Positions 18,459 to 28,183 of a stretch of 64,000 bases of DNA are shown in pieces. Every line of letters starts with the position of its first letter. Position 1 is the stretch's first letter. Origin of the DNA: Gillisella vitis. GTDB lineage: Bacteria > Pseudomonadota > Alphaproteobacteria > Rhizobiales > Rhizobiaceae. The notes beneath the pieces are model-generated. The model made no database searches and had not been told where the DNA came from. It saw only the letters and a program-made list of their open reading frames with translations. The translations under genes were made by a program, and so were the position numbers. The DNA lies in the NCBI GenBank assembly GCA_009744235.1, contig WPHV01000019.1, positions 1-64,000 on the forward strand. Reading direction: 5' to 3'.

Positions 18459-20348
18459 GACGGGTTCTTTGCCTGCGGATACACCGGCTTTGATCTGCTG
18501 GGCAGGCAATTTCGACGCCTGAACCGTCATCGCCAGCGCCTTGATTTCCTCGAAATAGCGCTGCTGGGCAGCGGCGGGAGAAAAATTATGATCCGTCTCC
18601 GCCAGAATGTCGGTGCGGACATTGGGATAGCGTTCCAACTTACGGCCCTGCGAGCCGAAATGCTGATAGAAATGGTCAAGACCAACGTCCTGCTCGCTAT
18701 AGAGCAGCACCAGCGGCGTTTTTCGCTTTGCGAGAGCGGCAAAGGCAACACGCACGGCCCAATGTTCCAGCCGGACATCGCGGCTGAAGACCTGGGCGAG
18801 GCCAAGGCGGTTCAACACACGACGCACGCCAACCAGAGCGAAATTGCGGGTCGCGTTCTTCACATCCACCTTGCCCCGCCAGAGACGCCGCAAGGTTTGC
18901 ATCTGAAACAGCCGATGCTTGTAGGTATCGAGCGAACGCGGCACCACGGCTAGCCCGTCTTCCACGCGCCGTCTCTTATCCCAATAGAAGACGAAGGGAT
19001 TGACCAGGCAGGCTCCGGCAATGCGGTGATCCTTGGTCATGCAGGAAAACCCGAGATAGCCGCCACTGCACCGTCCGGCTACCACACTGGGCAGCAGTGA
19101 ACGCTCTTCGAGAACGGCAAGCGCGGCTTCCACATCGTCATATTGGGTTTCGGCGTAAAGCACCTGATCCGGCAGGCCCGGCACCGGCGGGCTGTCGCCG
19201 ACATTGGCAACATCGAAGCGCAGAGAGGCAATACCGTCGCCTGCAAGCTTGCGCGCCATGGCGACACCCGAGCGTCCCCATCCCGCACTGCGGTCATAGG
19301 CAGTGTTGAGCAACAGAACGCTTGCGCCACTGCGGGGTCCAGTCGGCTCGCACAAAATACCATAAAGCCGTTTGCCTCGGCCAAACCGAAGGGCCGTCTC
19401 GCGAAAATCCCCGCCATCCAGGTGCGCCTGATCTTCATCCTGTACGGATACTGCTGAAGGATCGATAGCCAACGGACGCTTCTGCTCGCCAAGCGCCGCC
19501 GCCCGGCGAACGATCCAGCTGATGACATGTTCAGCCGCCACCATGGGCATGCGGGCCATAGCGGGATTGCCGACCATCGCATCATAGCCCGGATAGTCGA
19601 TGCTCTCGACGCGGGCGCCTTTCGCTTCCAACTGCTTTGCCATTTGCCCGTCACCGGGCCGATCCGCCCGGTTGACGAACAGATGTGGAATGGAGCGATG
19701 CGGCTGCACGGCGGAAAAATCAGTTTTCTTCAAGGCCGAGGCCTTTGCATCCGGCATCACATGCCCGGCAATGGCCGTCATCCCGCTAAGGCGCAAATGT
19801 TCGGCCAGGCCCAATCCGTCATCGATGACCCGCGCCCAGAACTGCAATTCCCTGAGATAAGCACGACCCGAGGCCACGGGAGCCATGGCGACAAATCCCG
19901 CCAGGCCATCGAGTTCTGCGGCCATGCCCACGCCAAGCGATGCACCCAGCCCATGCCCCAGTAAAATCACCGGCAGGCCGCCGGTCTTTTCGGCAAGCAC
20001 CTCAAGCGCCGCGCGGATCGTATCTTGCCAGAGCGACAGGCCAAGCGTTCGGTCCGGCGGGTCCAGCGCATCGCCCGTGCCGGGATAATCGAAGCGCAGA
20101 CTGGCAATGCCCTCACACGCCAGTTCTTCCGCAATGATGCGGAAAAGCTTGTGCGTGCACATTTCCTCAAAGCCCCAGGGCTGGAGAAACAGCACCGCGC
20201 ATTTGCGCACCACACCTTGCTTGGCGCCCTCCGCCGGCTGATAGAGCCCGAAGGTGCCAGCAAAGCTGACCGGCTGAGCCACAGCATGCTGGTGCGGCTG
20301 AAGCCGCTGGCCAGATGCCGGGCCAACCCGCTCGGTTATCGCTTCCAT
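18438..20348 (-). CDS. Tandem alpha/beta-hydrolase fusion, polysaccharide-locus associated
   Basis: A 636-residue protein made of two alpha/beta-hydrolase domains (about 20-285 and 315-620) in one chain. Each has the FLQPWGFEE or LLLNTAYDRS oxyanion-side strand and a SLRFD block. The expected nucleophile elbow is GHGLGA in domain 1, with Gly133 where Ser is usual, and GRCSGG in domain 2, with Cys427 in the Ser position. Similar hydrolases occur beside exopolysaccharide genes, where they are often annotated as exosortase-associated. The ATG at 20348 with AAGGAAAGGG upstream is preferred over a GTG at 20372. It is the last gene of the minus-strand glycosyltransferase operon. Substrate unknown. 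Confidence 0.8.
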   Translation of the reverse strand: MEAITERVGPASGQRLQPHQHAVAQPVSFAGTFGLYQPAEGAKQGVVRKCAVLFLQPWGFEEMCTHKLFRIIAEELACEGIASLRFDYPGTGDALDPPDRTLGLSLWQDTIRAALEVLAEKTGGLPVILLGHGLGASLGVGMAAELDGLAGFVAMAPVASGRAYLRELQFWARVIDDGLGLAEHLRLSGMTAIAGHVMPDAKASALKKTDFSAVQPHRSIPHLFVNRADRPGDGQMAKQLEAKGARVESIDYPGYDAMVGNPAMARMPMVAAEHVISWIVRRAAALGEQKRPLAIDPSAVSVQDEDQAHLDGGDFRETALRFGRGKRLYGILCEPTGPRSGASVLLLNTAYDRSAGWGRSGVAMARKLAGDGIASLRFDVANVGDSPPVPGLPDQVLYAETQYDDVEAALAVLEERSLLPSVVAGRCSGGYLGFSCMTKDHRIAGACLVNPFVFYWDKRRRVEDGLAVVPRSLDTYKHRLFQMQTLRRLWRGKVDVKNATRNFALVGVRRVLNRLGLAQVFSRDVRLEHWAVRVAFAALAKRKTPLVLLYSEQDVGLDHFYQHFGSQGRKLERYPNVRTDILAETDHNFSPAAAQQRYFEEIKALAMTVQASKLPAQQIKAGVSAGKEPVSEPEAS

Positions 20349-20404
20349 CAACCTGCCCTTTCCTTGCCCCACGGCACTCTCTCAAAGACGGCTACTGCAT
20401 AATC

Positions 20405-20519
20405 CCTTAAATCTCCATGGATTTAAGGTGAAAATTATTGAGCATATATAAAGGACGCCAGCAGACCTTGTTCCAACCGGAAGCACAAGGGAGGCTGTAG
20501 CCCCCTCAGCTCCGGTTGG
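20405..20519 (-). promoter_or_regulatory. Two palindromes between flippase and hydrolase genes
   Basis: An inverted repeat CCAACCGGA/TCCGGTTGG (20472-20480 with 20511-20519) spans the flippase stop and could end or attenuate its transcript. A second perfect 9-bp repeat CCTTAAATC/GATTTAAGG (20405-20413 with 20420-20428) lies between it and the hydrolase start and may be an operator for a separate promoter. Confidence 0.4.
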
Positions 20520-22026
20520 GTGTCGCGGTCAGCAACATCAAAACCACATTCAAAGGCCCCGCCAGCCGTTTTGGCAAACGGGCAATCAGCCCTGCCATGA
20601 CCGATACATCCGCCTCCGGCACGGCCCGCAACAGCCGCAGCGCCAGGCAATAGACGCTGACGGCGCCGACAATGGCAAGGACAAGGCCACCGATACCCGG
20701 CACCACATCCTGCACCGCCAAAGCCGCCGCCGCACAACAGCCAGCAGCTACGGTAACCTTGAAAAGACTAAACCCCAGCGGCGCCAATGACCCTTCGAAC
20801 CGCATCCAGCGCAGCATCGCCAGGCTCATGGCGGTAAACACCACGATCCGCACGAAAGCCGCACCTTCTCCCCCGTAGGAAGGCACAAGCAAAACATCCC
20901 CAACCAGCATGATAAACGCACCGCCCAGCCCGACAAACAGTCTTTGGCGGATTTTATCGAGGGCAAACAGATATTGTGTCGCCACCTGACAGGCAACGGC
21001 AACCGGCACAGATAGCGCTAGCAGCGTCAGCATCGGCGCGCTCGGGGCAAAGGCATCACCAAACACCAGCGTGACCAGCCGATGTGACACCGCCGCCAGA
21101 CCCAGGCTCATCGGCAGCGTGAAATAGGCCAGACTGCGCACCACGCTTTCAAACATCGCCACAGGCAACCGTCCGCCCGGCGCGCGGTGCAGATGTTCGG
21201 CATAATAAGGCACAAGACTGCCGGAAAGCTGGATCGGCACCTGCAAGGCAAGATTGGTCAGCGAGAACGCCACGGAATAGTAGCCGACGGTCTCGATCCC
21301 CTGGTAGCGTTGCAGGAAGAACAGCTCGATCCGGTTCAGGAAGATCGAATCCACCATGAATTCCAGCGAGAGCACGAAGGAGGAGCCAAGCAGATAACGA
21401 AGGCCGATGCCGCAGCTTTTCACCTTGTGGCGCAACAGGGCGGCAGCAAAGAGAAACTGGGAAATATAGGCCAGAACATAACCGAACAGCGCGCCCGGTA
21501 CGCCAAACAGCAGTGTGCCCGCGATGACACCGACCAGTTGCAGCAGCCCGGCCGTCAAGGTCATGCGGAAGAAAATATCCACCCGCTGTTCGCCAATCAG
21601 GTAATTCTTGGCAAACATCCCAATGGCCTGCGTGGCAAACAACAACGCCGTCACCACCAGCACCTCAGGCGCGGTTTCTGCCCAATGCCTGCTTTCAGCC
21701 ACCCAGAAAAACAGGAAATAGAAGGCTAGCAACAGCAATGTCGAGCCAACCACCGGCCAAAGCAGATAGGCGGCGAACCCTTTGCGGTCGGCTTCGCCAT
21801 AGCCCTGCCCTTTCAGCTGCGGCAGCAGACGCAGCAATAACACGCCGGTGCCAAGTTCGGCCACCAGTGCCGCCGTGGAGGCAAGCCAGACGGAAAAGGC
21901 GATAATGCCATTGGCTTCCGGGCCAAGAACCCGTGCCGTGAAGATCGAGCATATGAATCCCGTCGCCAGCAGGGTCAGCCCCGCCGCCGCATTGAACGCG
22001 GAATTTGCGACTATTCCATTGCTCAT
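20506..22026 (-). CDS. Polysaccharide flippase (Wzx/MATE-like)
   Basis: A 506-residue membrane protein with about 12-14 hydrophobic segments, starting AFNAAAGLTLLATGFICSIFTARVLGPEANG, which matches the opening of Wzx-type oligosaccharide flippases. It should move lipid-linked repeat units across the inner membrane for assembly outside. It is third in a minus-strand series after two glycosyltransferases, 54 bases after the GumK-like gene. The polymerase and chain-length protein lie on the opposite strand of the same locus, giving a complete Wzx/Wzy-type set. The C-terminus is marked by a palindrome over the stop. Confidence 0.88.
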   Translation of the reverse strand: MSNGIVANSAFNAAAGLTLLATGFICSIFTARVLGPEANGIIAFSVWLASTAALVAELGTGVLLLRLLPQLKGQGYGEADRKGFAAYLLWPVVGSTLLLLAFYFLFFWVAESRHWAETAPEVLVVTALLFATQAIGMFAKNYLIGEQRVDIFFRMTLTAGLLQLVGVIAGTLLFGVPGALFGYVLAYISQFLFAAALLRHKVKSCGIGLRYLLGSSFVLSLEFMVDSIFLNRIELFFLQRYQGIETVGYYSVAFSLTNLALQVPIQLSGSLVPYYAEHLHRAPGGRLPVAMFESVVRSLAYFTLPMSLGLAAVSHRLVTLVFGDAFAPSAPMLTLLALSVPVAVACQVATQYLFALDKIRQRLFVGLGGAFIMLVGDVLLVPSYGGEGAAFVRIVVFTAMSLAMLRWMRFEGSLAPLGFSLFKVTVAAGCCAAAALAVQDVVPGIGGLVLAIVGAVSVYCLALRLLRAVPEADVSVMAGLIARLPKRLAGPLNVVLMLLTATPNRS

Positions 22027-22080
22027 TGCCTCACCATGTCCGTGGTGTTCTCCGTGTCCACAAGGCTGCCATCCATTTCA

Positions 22081-23232
22081 TCACCCCGCAAACAAGACAT
22101 CGACCGTCTCGTCCCAGCTTAAAACACCATCGGTCACAATCGTCTGTCGATCAAAATCCCCTGCGGCTGAAAACGCTGCGCGGATCGAGTCCGGATCGGC
22201 GGGGTCATAGCCCATGACATGGTCCCGCCCCATGGCGGCAAAATGCGGCGCGACAATCGGCAAGCGGCAATAGCTATACTGGATCATCTTCAGGCTCGAT
22301 TGGCTGAGATAATCGGCACTTGCCCCATCCCGGTAAGGCGCGATGCCGAGATCGGCGAATTTGATGAACGGCACGATCCGCTCGAATGCCTGTTCACCAT
22401 GGGCGACGATATTGGGCAGCACCCGGCGCGGCAATGACTTGGCCCCGAACAGATGGAAGGTCCAGTCCGGGTTGGCCGCGGCCATGACATCAATGGCATC
22501 GGCATCAAACAGCATGTCGCCAACGCTGACGGCATGCTTGTGGCCTTGGTAAGCACCGCTCTGATAGGGGTTTTGACCGCTCGCATCGAAGGCTGCCTTG
22601 TCAATGCCATGCGGCAGGTAAAGCAGCGGCGCATCGCTGGGAAAATCCGCCAGCAGCGCCTGCGCCAGCACATGGACGCTATCGTAAAGCCCGATGGTCT
22701 TGGCAAGCGTCCGGTAAACGGCAGGCGGCACGCCGATGGTCGAAAGCCGGTCGGCGGCATGGTAGATGATCCGGGCCTTCGGCGCATGTTGGCGAAGCGC
22801 CGGGGCCAACAGCGGCGAAGGACCGCTTTCCACCAGGATATGGGTATAGGAAGACAGTCCGTCGCGGACCGCTTTGGGCAAAACCGCACTGACGCGCGAA
22901 AACAGCGGATCGGCCAGGCGATTGAGCCAGGAAAATTTCAGGTTTATGGGGTGGAAAAGCTGAAACCAGATGAATTGCCGTAGTCCATCGCCTAAAGCCT
23001 CCCATTGGTTGAGGCGATGCGTGCGAGCAAAGGCGTAACGCCCATCCTTCAGCAGCCGGCTGATCGGGCTGAGCCGCCAGACCAGAAAATCCACCCTGTC
23101 GCCCTGCGACAGCAGGCTGTCCGCCATGAAATGCAGATCGACCTTGCGCGGCGCATCGGCGAAATGCTGCCCGGTCACAACAAGAACATGACGGGGCGGT
23201 TTAACATCAGTCATCACCTGGGCATTGCTCAT
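22081..23232 (-). CDS. Glycosyltransferase, GumK-like (possible glucuronosyltransferase)
   Basis: A 383-residue GT-B-type glycosyltransferase. The N-terminus VVTGQHFADAPRKVDLHF followed by RVDFLVWRLSPISRL resembles GumK, the xanthan glucuronosyltransferase of family GT70 (from memory). A C-terminal nucleotide-sugar half includes LYLPHGIDK, VSVGDMLFD and DLGIAPYRDGASADYLSQSS. It is probably cytosolic or peripheral on the inner membrane. The start overlaps the stop of the upstream glycosyltransferase by four bases (ATGA). If truly GumK-like, the polymer repeat would contain glucuronic acid and be acidic. A general group 1 transferase is the alternative. Confidence 0.7.
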   Translation of the reverse strand: MSNAQVMTDVKPPRHVLVVTGQHFADAPRKVDLHFMADSLLSQGDRVDFLVWRLSPISRLLKDGRYAFARTHRLNQWEALGDGLRQFIWFQLFHPINLKFSWLNRLADPLFSRVSAVLPKAVRDGLSSYTHILVESGPSPLLAPALRQHAPKARIIYHAADRLSTIGVPPAVYRTLAKTIGLYDSVHVLAQALLADFPSDAPLLYLPHGIDKAAFDASGQNPYQSGAYQGHKHAVSVGDMLFDADAIDVMAAANPDWTFHLFGAKSLPRRVLPNIVAHGEQAFERIVPFIKFADLGIAPYRDGASADYLSQSSLKMIQYSYCRLPIVAPHFAAMGRDHVMGYDPADPDSIRAAFSAAGDFDRQTIVTDGVLSWDETVDVLFAG

Positions 23233-24422
23233 GCCGCAGCCTCTTGCCCGCAGCGGTGGATGGCAGGCAGGGCGCGCCGGTAAAGGGCAATGTAGCGTTC
23301 CGCCACGCCTTCCCAGGAATAGCGGTTGACATCAGCGGCAAGCGCGTGGCGCAGATCGGCACCCTGGGCTTCCAGCCGGGCGAACGCCGTTTCAATCGAC
23401 GTCGCTGCGCGCGCGGCATCGGCAAAATCGGCAAGCTCAATGCCGGAATGCTGGGCTGCCAGCGCCTGGTAGGCATCGTTTTCATGCAGGACAGGCACCA
23501 GACCGGCGCTCATTGCCTCCACGGCCACCAGGCCGAAGCCTTCATAATCGGATGCCGAGGCAAAGATCGATGCCTTGGACATCAGCTCGCCCAGAAGGCG
23601 ATTGTCGGGTTGCAGATGCAGGCCGACATGATCAGCCAGACCATTGGCGTCGATGAGCGCGCTGACATCCTGGGCGGACAGATCCGATGGCGAACCGGCA
23701 ATATCGAGCCGCCACTGCGGATCGCGCTTCACCAGCACGGCCATGGCCTGCAACAAATGATCGAGCCGCTTGTTGACCGAGAAACGGCCAATCGTCACAA
23801 TCCGTTTCACAGGCTGGCGCGAGGCCAGTCCGGAAAACTTGCTGGTGTCGACGCCATTTTCAATCAACACCGAGTGCCTGGGCTGGATGACCTTGAACAG
23901 AGCAAGGTCCGAGGCGCTACAGCACACCACCGAACGATACGCGCTCGCCGATAACCGGGTCAGGCTGCTGAACCAGATCTGCTTGATCGCGGCGAATTTG
24001 CGGGTGTGAAAAAAACCGCCATGGGTGGTCGCCACCATCGGCGCGCCATGCAGGAAACGACCGATCGCCAGAGCATCGAAAAAGAAATCCACCCCATGGA
24101 CATGGACAAGGTCGGCATCGCGGATATGGCGAAAGGCGGAAAAGGCCAGCGGGTAACGGCTGCTGCCGCGATAGGGGATGCGCACCACCTCCACGCCTTC
24201 AATCACTTCAAAGGCTGGCAGGACCTTGTGCGGATCGGAAAACAGCCGGTCGAGGGTGACGACCCGTACCCTGAACCCGCGCTGTAACAGCTCCCTGCTC
24301 AAGCTGGAGACCACATCTTCCAATCCGCCCCGGCCCGGCGGATATTGCCGCACCACCTGGACGATCAAAGGTGCGGATGAGGGCTTGGCCTCCCTTGCCG
24401 CTCGCCTTGCGCCGATGATCAT
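23229..24422 (-). CDS. Glycosyltransferase family 4
   Basis: A 397-residue retaining GT-B glycosyltransferase. It has the N-terminal VRQYPPGRGGLEDVV glycine-rich loop, THGGFFHT in the acceptor domain, and the C-terminal SDYEGFGLVAVEAM, whose Glu-x7-Glu binds the nucleotide sugar. RIVTIGRFSVNKRLDHLL is the typical hinge strand of the family. An ATG at 24422 with GGGGG upstream is chosen; a TTG at 24458 sits too close to its AGGAAA box. It is first gene of the minus-strand operon and diverges from the Wzc-like gene across a 267-base gap. Sugar specificity cannot be told. Confidence 0.88.
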   Translation of the reverse strand: MIIGARRAAREAKPSSAPLIVQVVRQYPPGRGGLEDVVSSLSRELLQRGFRVRVVTLDRLFSDPHKVLPAFEVIEGVEVVRIPYRGSSRYPLAFSAFRHIRDADLVHVHGVDFFFDALAIGRFLHGAPMVATTHGGFFHTRKFAAIKQIWFSSLTRLSASAYRSVVCCSASDLALFKVIQPRHSVLIENGVDTSKFSGLASRQPVKRIVTIGRFSVNKRLDHLLQAMAVLVKRDPQWRLDIAGSPSDLSAQDVSALIDANGLADHVGLHLQPDNRLLGELMSKASIFASASDYEGFGLVAVEAMSAGLVPVLHENDAYQALAAQHSGIELADFADAARAATSIETAFARLEAQGADLRHALAADVNRYSWEGVAERYIALYRRALPAIHRCGQEAAA

Positions 24423-24689
24423 GCCAATACCCCCGGGTTTAAACGGAAAGAACCTCAATTTCCTGATCGTTTGGTTAGAATGCCTTGAAACATTGGTAAA
24501 GCAACTTGTGCATAAATGTCCTATCCTTGCACAAACGCGGTAAAGAATCGTGATTAACGGGCCAAATTGTTAGGTATCATTAACCATGGCCTGCCATTTT
24601 AGCGGTTAGCCAGCGGATTTTCCGCCTCGGAGCAACGGTATGACAATGCCCTCAGAAGGACAACCGGCTGGAGTTTTCCGGTCCTGGAC

Positions 24690-26876
24690 ATGAAAATGGA
24701 CATCGACATTTTTCAAATTCCCGGGATCTTGCGACGGCGCTGGTATTACCTGGCGTTTTTTGCCGCACTGTTTGCCGGTCTGGCGCTTCTCTATGCGCTC
24801 AGCCTGAAGCCTGTCTATGTATCCTCCACGCAGATCCTGCTCGATCCGCGCGGCCTGTCGGCCACCAGCAACGACAGCCGTCAGCCGACAGCCGCCGTAC
24901 AAAGCGACCCGGCCAGCCTCGACAGCCAGATCTATGTGGTGCTTTCCAGCGCCGTGCTGGGGGAAGTGGTCAACCGCCTCGACCTGACGAAAGACCCCTA
25001 TCTCTATGCGGGCAAACCAGACAGCGCCGCATCCCCCGCTGAGATCATGGCTGCCACCATCGGCGGGCTGGTCCGGCATGTGAAAGTCGAGCGCGAAGGC
25101 CAGTCCTTCATCATGTCGATTACGGTCGAGCATCGCATCGCCAAAACGGCTGCCGACATTGCCAATATGATTGCCACCGTCTACCTGAAACAGGTGGACG
25201 AAGCCCGCTCCGATGCCGCGCGCCGGGCCAGCGCCGCCTTCCAGGCACAGGCCAGTGAATTGCGCGACCGGGTGTTGAAGGCCGAAAGGGCGGTCGAGGA
25301 ATTCCGCTCAGCCAACGGTCTGGCCAGCACCGGCGTCACCGGGCTGGTGATCGACCAGCAATTGGCCGGGCTGAACCAGCAATTGATCGCAGCACGCGGC
25401 GCGGAAGAACAGCAGCAGGCCATTTACCAGCAAACCCGCAATCTCACTGTTGCCGCCGTTGAAAACGGCAATATTCCAGAAGCGGTGCAATCCACCACGG
25501 TCGGGCTGCTGCGCGACCGCTATGTCCAGCTACAGGACCGCCAGGCCGAAGCCTCCGCCAATCTCGGCGGCAATCACCCGCAGTTGAAGGCGATCAATTC
25601 GCAGGTGGCGAGCATGCGCCAGGCCATCCAGCAGGAGCTGGACCGTGTGCGCCAGTCGATGAAGCTCAACTATGACCGGGCGGTTGCCAACCGCAAGGCG
25701 CTGGAAACCCAACTGCAAAGCCTGACGAAGACCAGTTTCGACAGCGGCGCCCGCCAGATCACCCTGCGCCAGCTGGAAAGCGAGGCGGAAGCCATCCGCA
25801 CCATTTACAAGGCCTTCCTCAACCGCGCCGAGGAACTGAGCCAGGAACAGACAATCTCAATCAACAATTCCCGCGTTATCACCGAGGCGGTGGCGACAGC
25901 AAAATCGGTCACCACTCTCAAGGTGATGATCCTTGCCGCCGCCATCCTGTTTGGTCTGGCCTTCGGCAGCACGCTGGCGGTGGTGCTGGAACTGCTGTCG
26001 CGCAAGGATATCGACGCCCCCCGGCAAGACCGCATCGTGCCTGTCGCCGCGACCCCTACCAACAGTGAACCACAATTAGCGCCGCCGGTTGCGTCATCAC
26101 GTCATATCGCTCTGATTGCTGACGCAACGGAGCCGAAAAGGCCTAGATCCCGCAATCCGTTCAGCTTTATCACCGCCTTTGGCCGTCGGCTGGTTTCGCC
26201 TCTTGTCCCAGCATCCAACCCGGCAAACACACAACAACCGGCTGCGGGCGGCGCGTGGTCCCATGCGGTTGCCAACACAGCCGGTTTTCTGATCGAATGC
26301 GGGGAAGGCTATGCTGATCTGACCGTTCTCTTCGTTGCAGCCGGCAGGCCGGTGGCCAGCGCCTTTATTGGCGATGTGGCGCAGAAGCTGGTTGATCGGA
26401 ATCGCGGCGTGCTGTTGGCCAATGGCACCATGCGCGATCATCGCTTAGCGATCCGCTCGCACAGAAAAACCAATGCGCGACCAAGCCTTGCCCAGGCATT
26501 GCAGCAGCCCGATCTTGAAGACGCACCTCTTTCTCATATCCTGCGCTACGAGCGTATTGCCCTGCCCCATAACCAGCCAGCCCGGCCAGCAGCGGGAGCA
26601 TCAGCCTCCTCCGGTCGTCCCACCTATTCACGATTTGTCGAGCAAAGCCTTCAGGCGGAAACCGATTTCACCTTGATCAATGCCTGCGGCGCCGGGTTCA
26701 ATGCCAGTGGTGTTGGGGGCGAGCAGCATCTTACTGCCCTTGCCGCCGAGGCCGATGTCATTCTCGTCTTGACCACGGCGCAAGACGAGACCGCCGCCCT
26801 GGATGAACTGCTGATACGGATGGGCGAAGACGCAGAACGGGTCGTGGGTCGCATTGTGCTTGAGACCGCCGGATGA
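24690..26876 (+). CDS. Wzc/GumC-like chain-length protein with decayed kinase domain
   Basis: A 728-residue polysaccharide co-polymerase. The Wzz part has one membrane helix at about 18-40, a periplasmic coiled-coil region (about 165-395) and a second helix near 405-430. The cytoplasmic tail sits where BY-kinases have their P-loop, but the expected block reads FVAAGRPVASAF without GK[S/T]. The A' motif is VLLANGT, not LLIDAD, and there is no tyrosine-rich tail. It therefore probably regulates chain length without kinase activity. It overlaps the polymerase gene by four bases. ATG codons at 24690 and 24696 are both possible. Confidence 0.85.
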   Translation: MKMDIDIFQIPGILRRRWYYLAFFAALFAGLALLYALSLKPVYVSSTQILLDPRGLSATSNDSRQPTAAVQSDPASLDSQIYVVLSSAVLGEVVNRLDLTKDPYLYAGKPDSAASPAEIMAATIGGLVRHVKVEREGQSFIMSITVEHRIAKTAADIANMIATVYLKQVDEARSDAARRASAAFQAQASELRDRVLKAERAVEEFRSANGLASTGVTGLVIDQQLAGLNQQLIAARGAEEQQQAIYQQTRNLTVAAVENGNIPEAVQSTTVGLLRDRYVQLQDRQAEASANLGGNHPQLKAINSQVASMRQAIQQELDRVRQSMKLNYDRAVANRKALETQLQSLTKTSFDSGARQITLRQLESEAEAIRTIYKAFLNRAEELSQEQTISINNSRVITEAVATAKSVTTLKVMILAAAILFGLAFGSTLAVVLELLSRKDIDAPRQDRIVPVAATPTNSEPQLAPPVASSRHIALIADATEPKRPRSRNPFSFITAFGRRLVSPLVPASNPANTQQPAAGGAWSHAVANTAGFLIECGEGYADLTVLFVAAGRPVASAFIGDVAQKLVDRNRGVLLANGTMRDHRLAIRSHRKTNARPSLAQALQQPDLEDAPLSHILRYERIALPHNQPARPAAGASASSGRPTYSRFVEQSLQAETDFTLINACGAGFNASGVGGEQHLTALAAEADVILVLTTAQDETAALDELLIRMGEDAERVVGRIVLETAG

Positions 26877-28183
26877 GGGTGGCGGCGCAAACCGGGCCGA
26901 CCGGCACCGGCGACCGGTCCCTGACGGAGGATGAGACGCAGCATCAGGCGTTTCTTCCCGAATGGCTCATCTCGGCGCTTGCCTCCTTCGCTGTCATCGG
27001 CGGGCTGGTGCTCAATCTGTTTCTCTGCTTCGTTAACACCCGGATCATGCCCGTCAGCGACACCCATGTCATGCTGGGGGAAATGACCACGCTGGGCGCT
27101 GCCTTCCTGTTGGCGGTCGACCGGCGCCCCGGCCTCTATCTGACCCTGCTGCTGTTCGTCAGCTATATGCTGATGATCTTTGCCTTGCGCGGCGCGCTGG
27201 ATCTTAAAGCACTGCGCGACATCTTCATCCCGGTCGGGTTCTATTTCATGGGCCGCAGGGTTGCCCATGTCGGGCTGGCGGACCGGTTGGTGATCGCCTG
27301 CGGCCTGATCGTGCTGACCGTGGCGCTTTACGAATATCTGGCGCTTGAAAGCTATCTCGATTATTTCAATGTGCTCGGCTATTACATCGCCCGCGGCACC
27401 GTGACACTTCAGGAAAGCTTCGGCCAGACACGGGGTCTGTTCATTTCCGGCCTGCGACCGGAGCCGCGCACCCTCCTGCCCTTTCTCGGCCAGCACCGGG
27501 TGTCCTCGGTGTTTCTGGAACCGGTCTCAGCCGGCAATTTCGGCGTCATCCTCTATGCCTGGGCGCTGTTTCGACCCGCCATGCCGTGGCGGCTGATCGT
27601 CATGGCGCTGGCCATGATCAGCATTGTTCTGGCCGATGCCCGCTTCGGCTTCTTCACCTGCGTCGCCATTACCCTGCTTTTGCCGCTCTACCGCTTCATT
27701 CCGAAAACCGTCTGGCTGGTCGCCCCGTTCCTGCTGCTCGCCGTGATTGCCGCCTATGGGCTGATCGTCGGCGCCGAAGGCGGTGCCAACGATCTGTCAG
27801 GCCGGTTGAAAGTGACGGCAGGCATTCTCAACAGCCTGGATTTCCAGGTGGTTCTCGGCGCAAAGACCACCGATGCCTTTACCGCCGATTCCGGCATTTC
27901 CTACACGCTGACCAATTTCGGCCTGTTCGGCTTTGTCGGGCTCTGGGCGGCTTTCGTGCTCTCACCGATGAAAGACCCCAGGGCCTGGGCCTTCCGGGGC
28001 ATGATGGTAATCTATCTTCTGCTGCTGATGTTGATCAGCAACTCCTTCTATTCGATCAAGACCGCCGCCCTGATGTGGTTCCTGATCGGCACCGCCGATG
28101 CGGTGGACTGGACCAAAATCCTGGCCTACCGGGACCGCAATGATGGGCAGTCCCCCGCAGCCGCAGAGAAATCGCGCAAATAA
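26873..28183 (+). CDS. Polysaccharide polymerase / O-antigen ligase-like membrane protein
   Basis: A 436-residue protein with about ten hydrophobic segments and a large periplasmic loop in the middle (about 160-215, rich in Arg, Gly and Phe). This is the shape of Wzy polymerases and O-antigen ligases, families that share little sequence. The RVSSVFLEPVSAGNF motif resembles the Glu-Pro segment seen in rhizobial Wzy-like proteins. It is coupled to the Wzc-like gene (ATGA overlap). With the flippase and transferases on the other strand it would polymerise repeat units in the periplasm. Its 3' end overlaps the convergent GH5 gene by 58 bases. Confidence 0.78.
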   Translation: MRVAAQTGPTGTGDRSLTEDETQHQAFLPEWLISALASFAVIGGLVLNLFLCFVNTRIMPVSDTHVMLGEMTTLGAAFLLAVDRRPGLYLTLLLFVSYMLMIFALRGALDLKALRDIFIPVGFYFMGRRVAHVGLADRLVIACGLIVLTVALYEYLALESYLDYFNVLGYYIARGTVTLQESFGQTRGLFISGLRPEPRTLLPFLGQHRVSSVFLEPVSAGNFGVILYAWALFRPAMPWRLIVMALAMISIVLADARFGFFTCVAITLLLPLYRFIPKTVWLVAPFLLLAVIAAYGLIVGAEGGANDLSGRLKVTAGILNSLDFQVVLGAKTTDAFTADSGISYTLTNFGLFGFVGLWAAFVLSPMKDPRAWAFRGMMVIYLLLLMLISNSFYSIKTAALMWFLIGTADAVDWTKILAYRDRNDGQSPAAAEKSRK

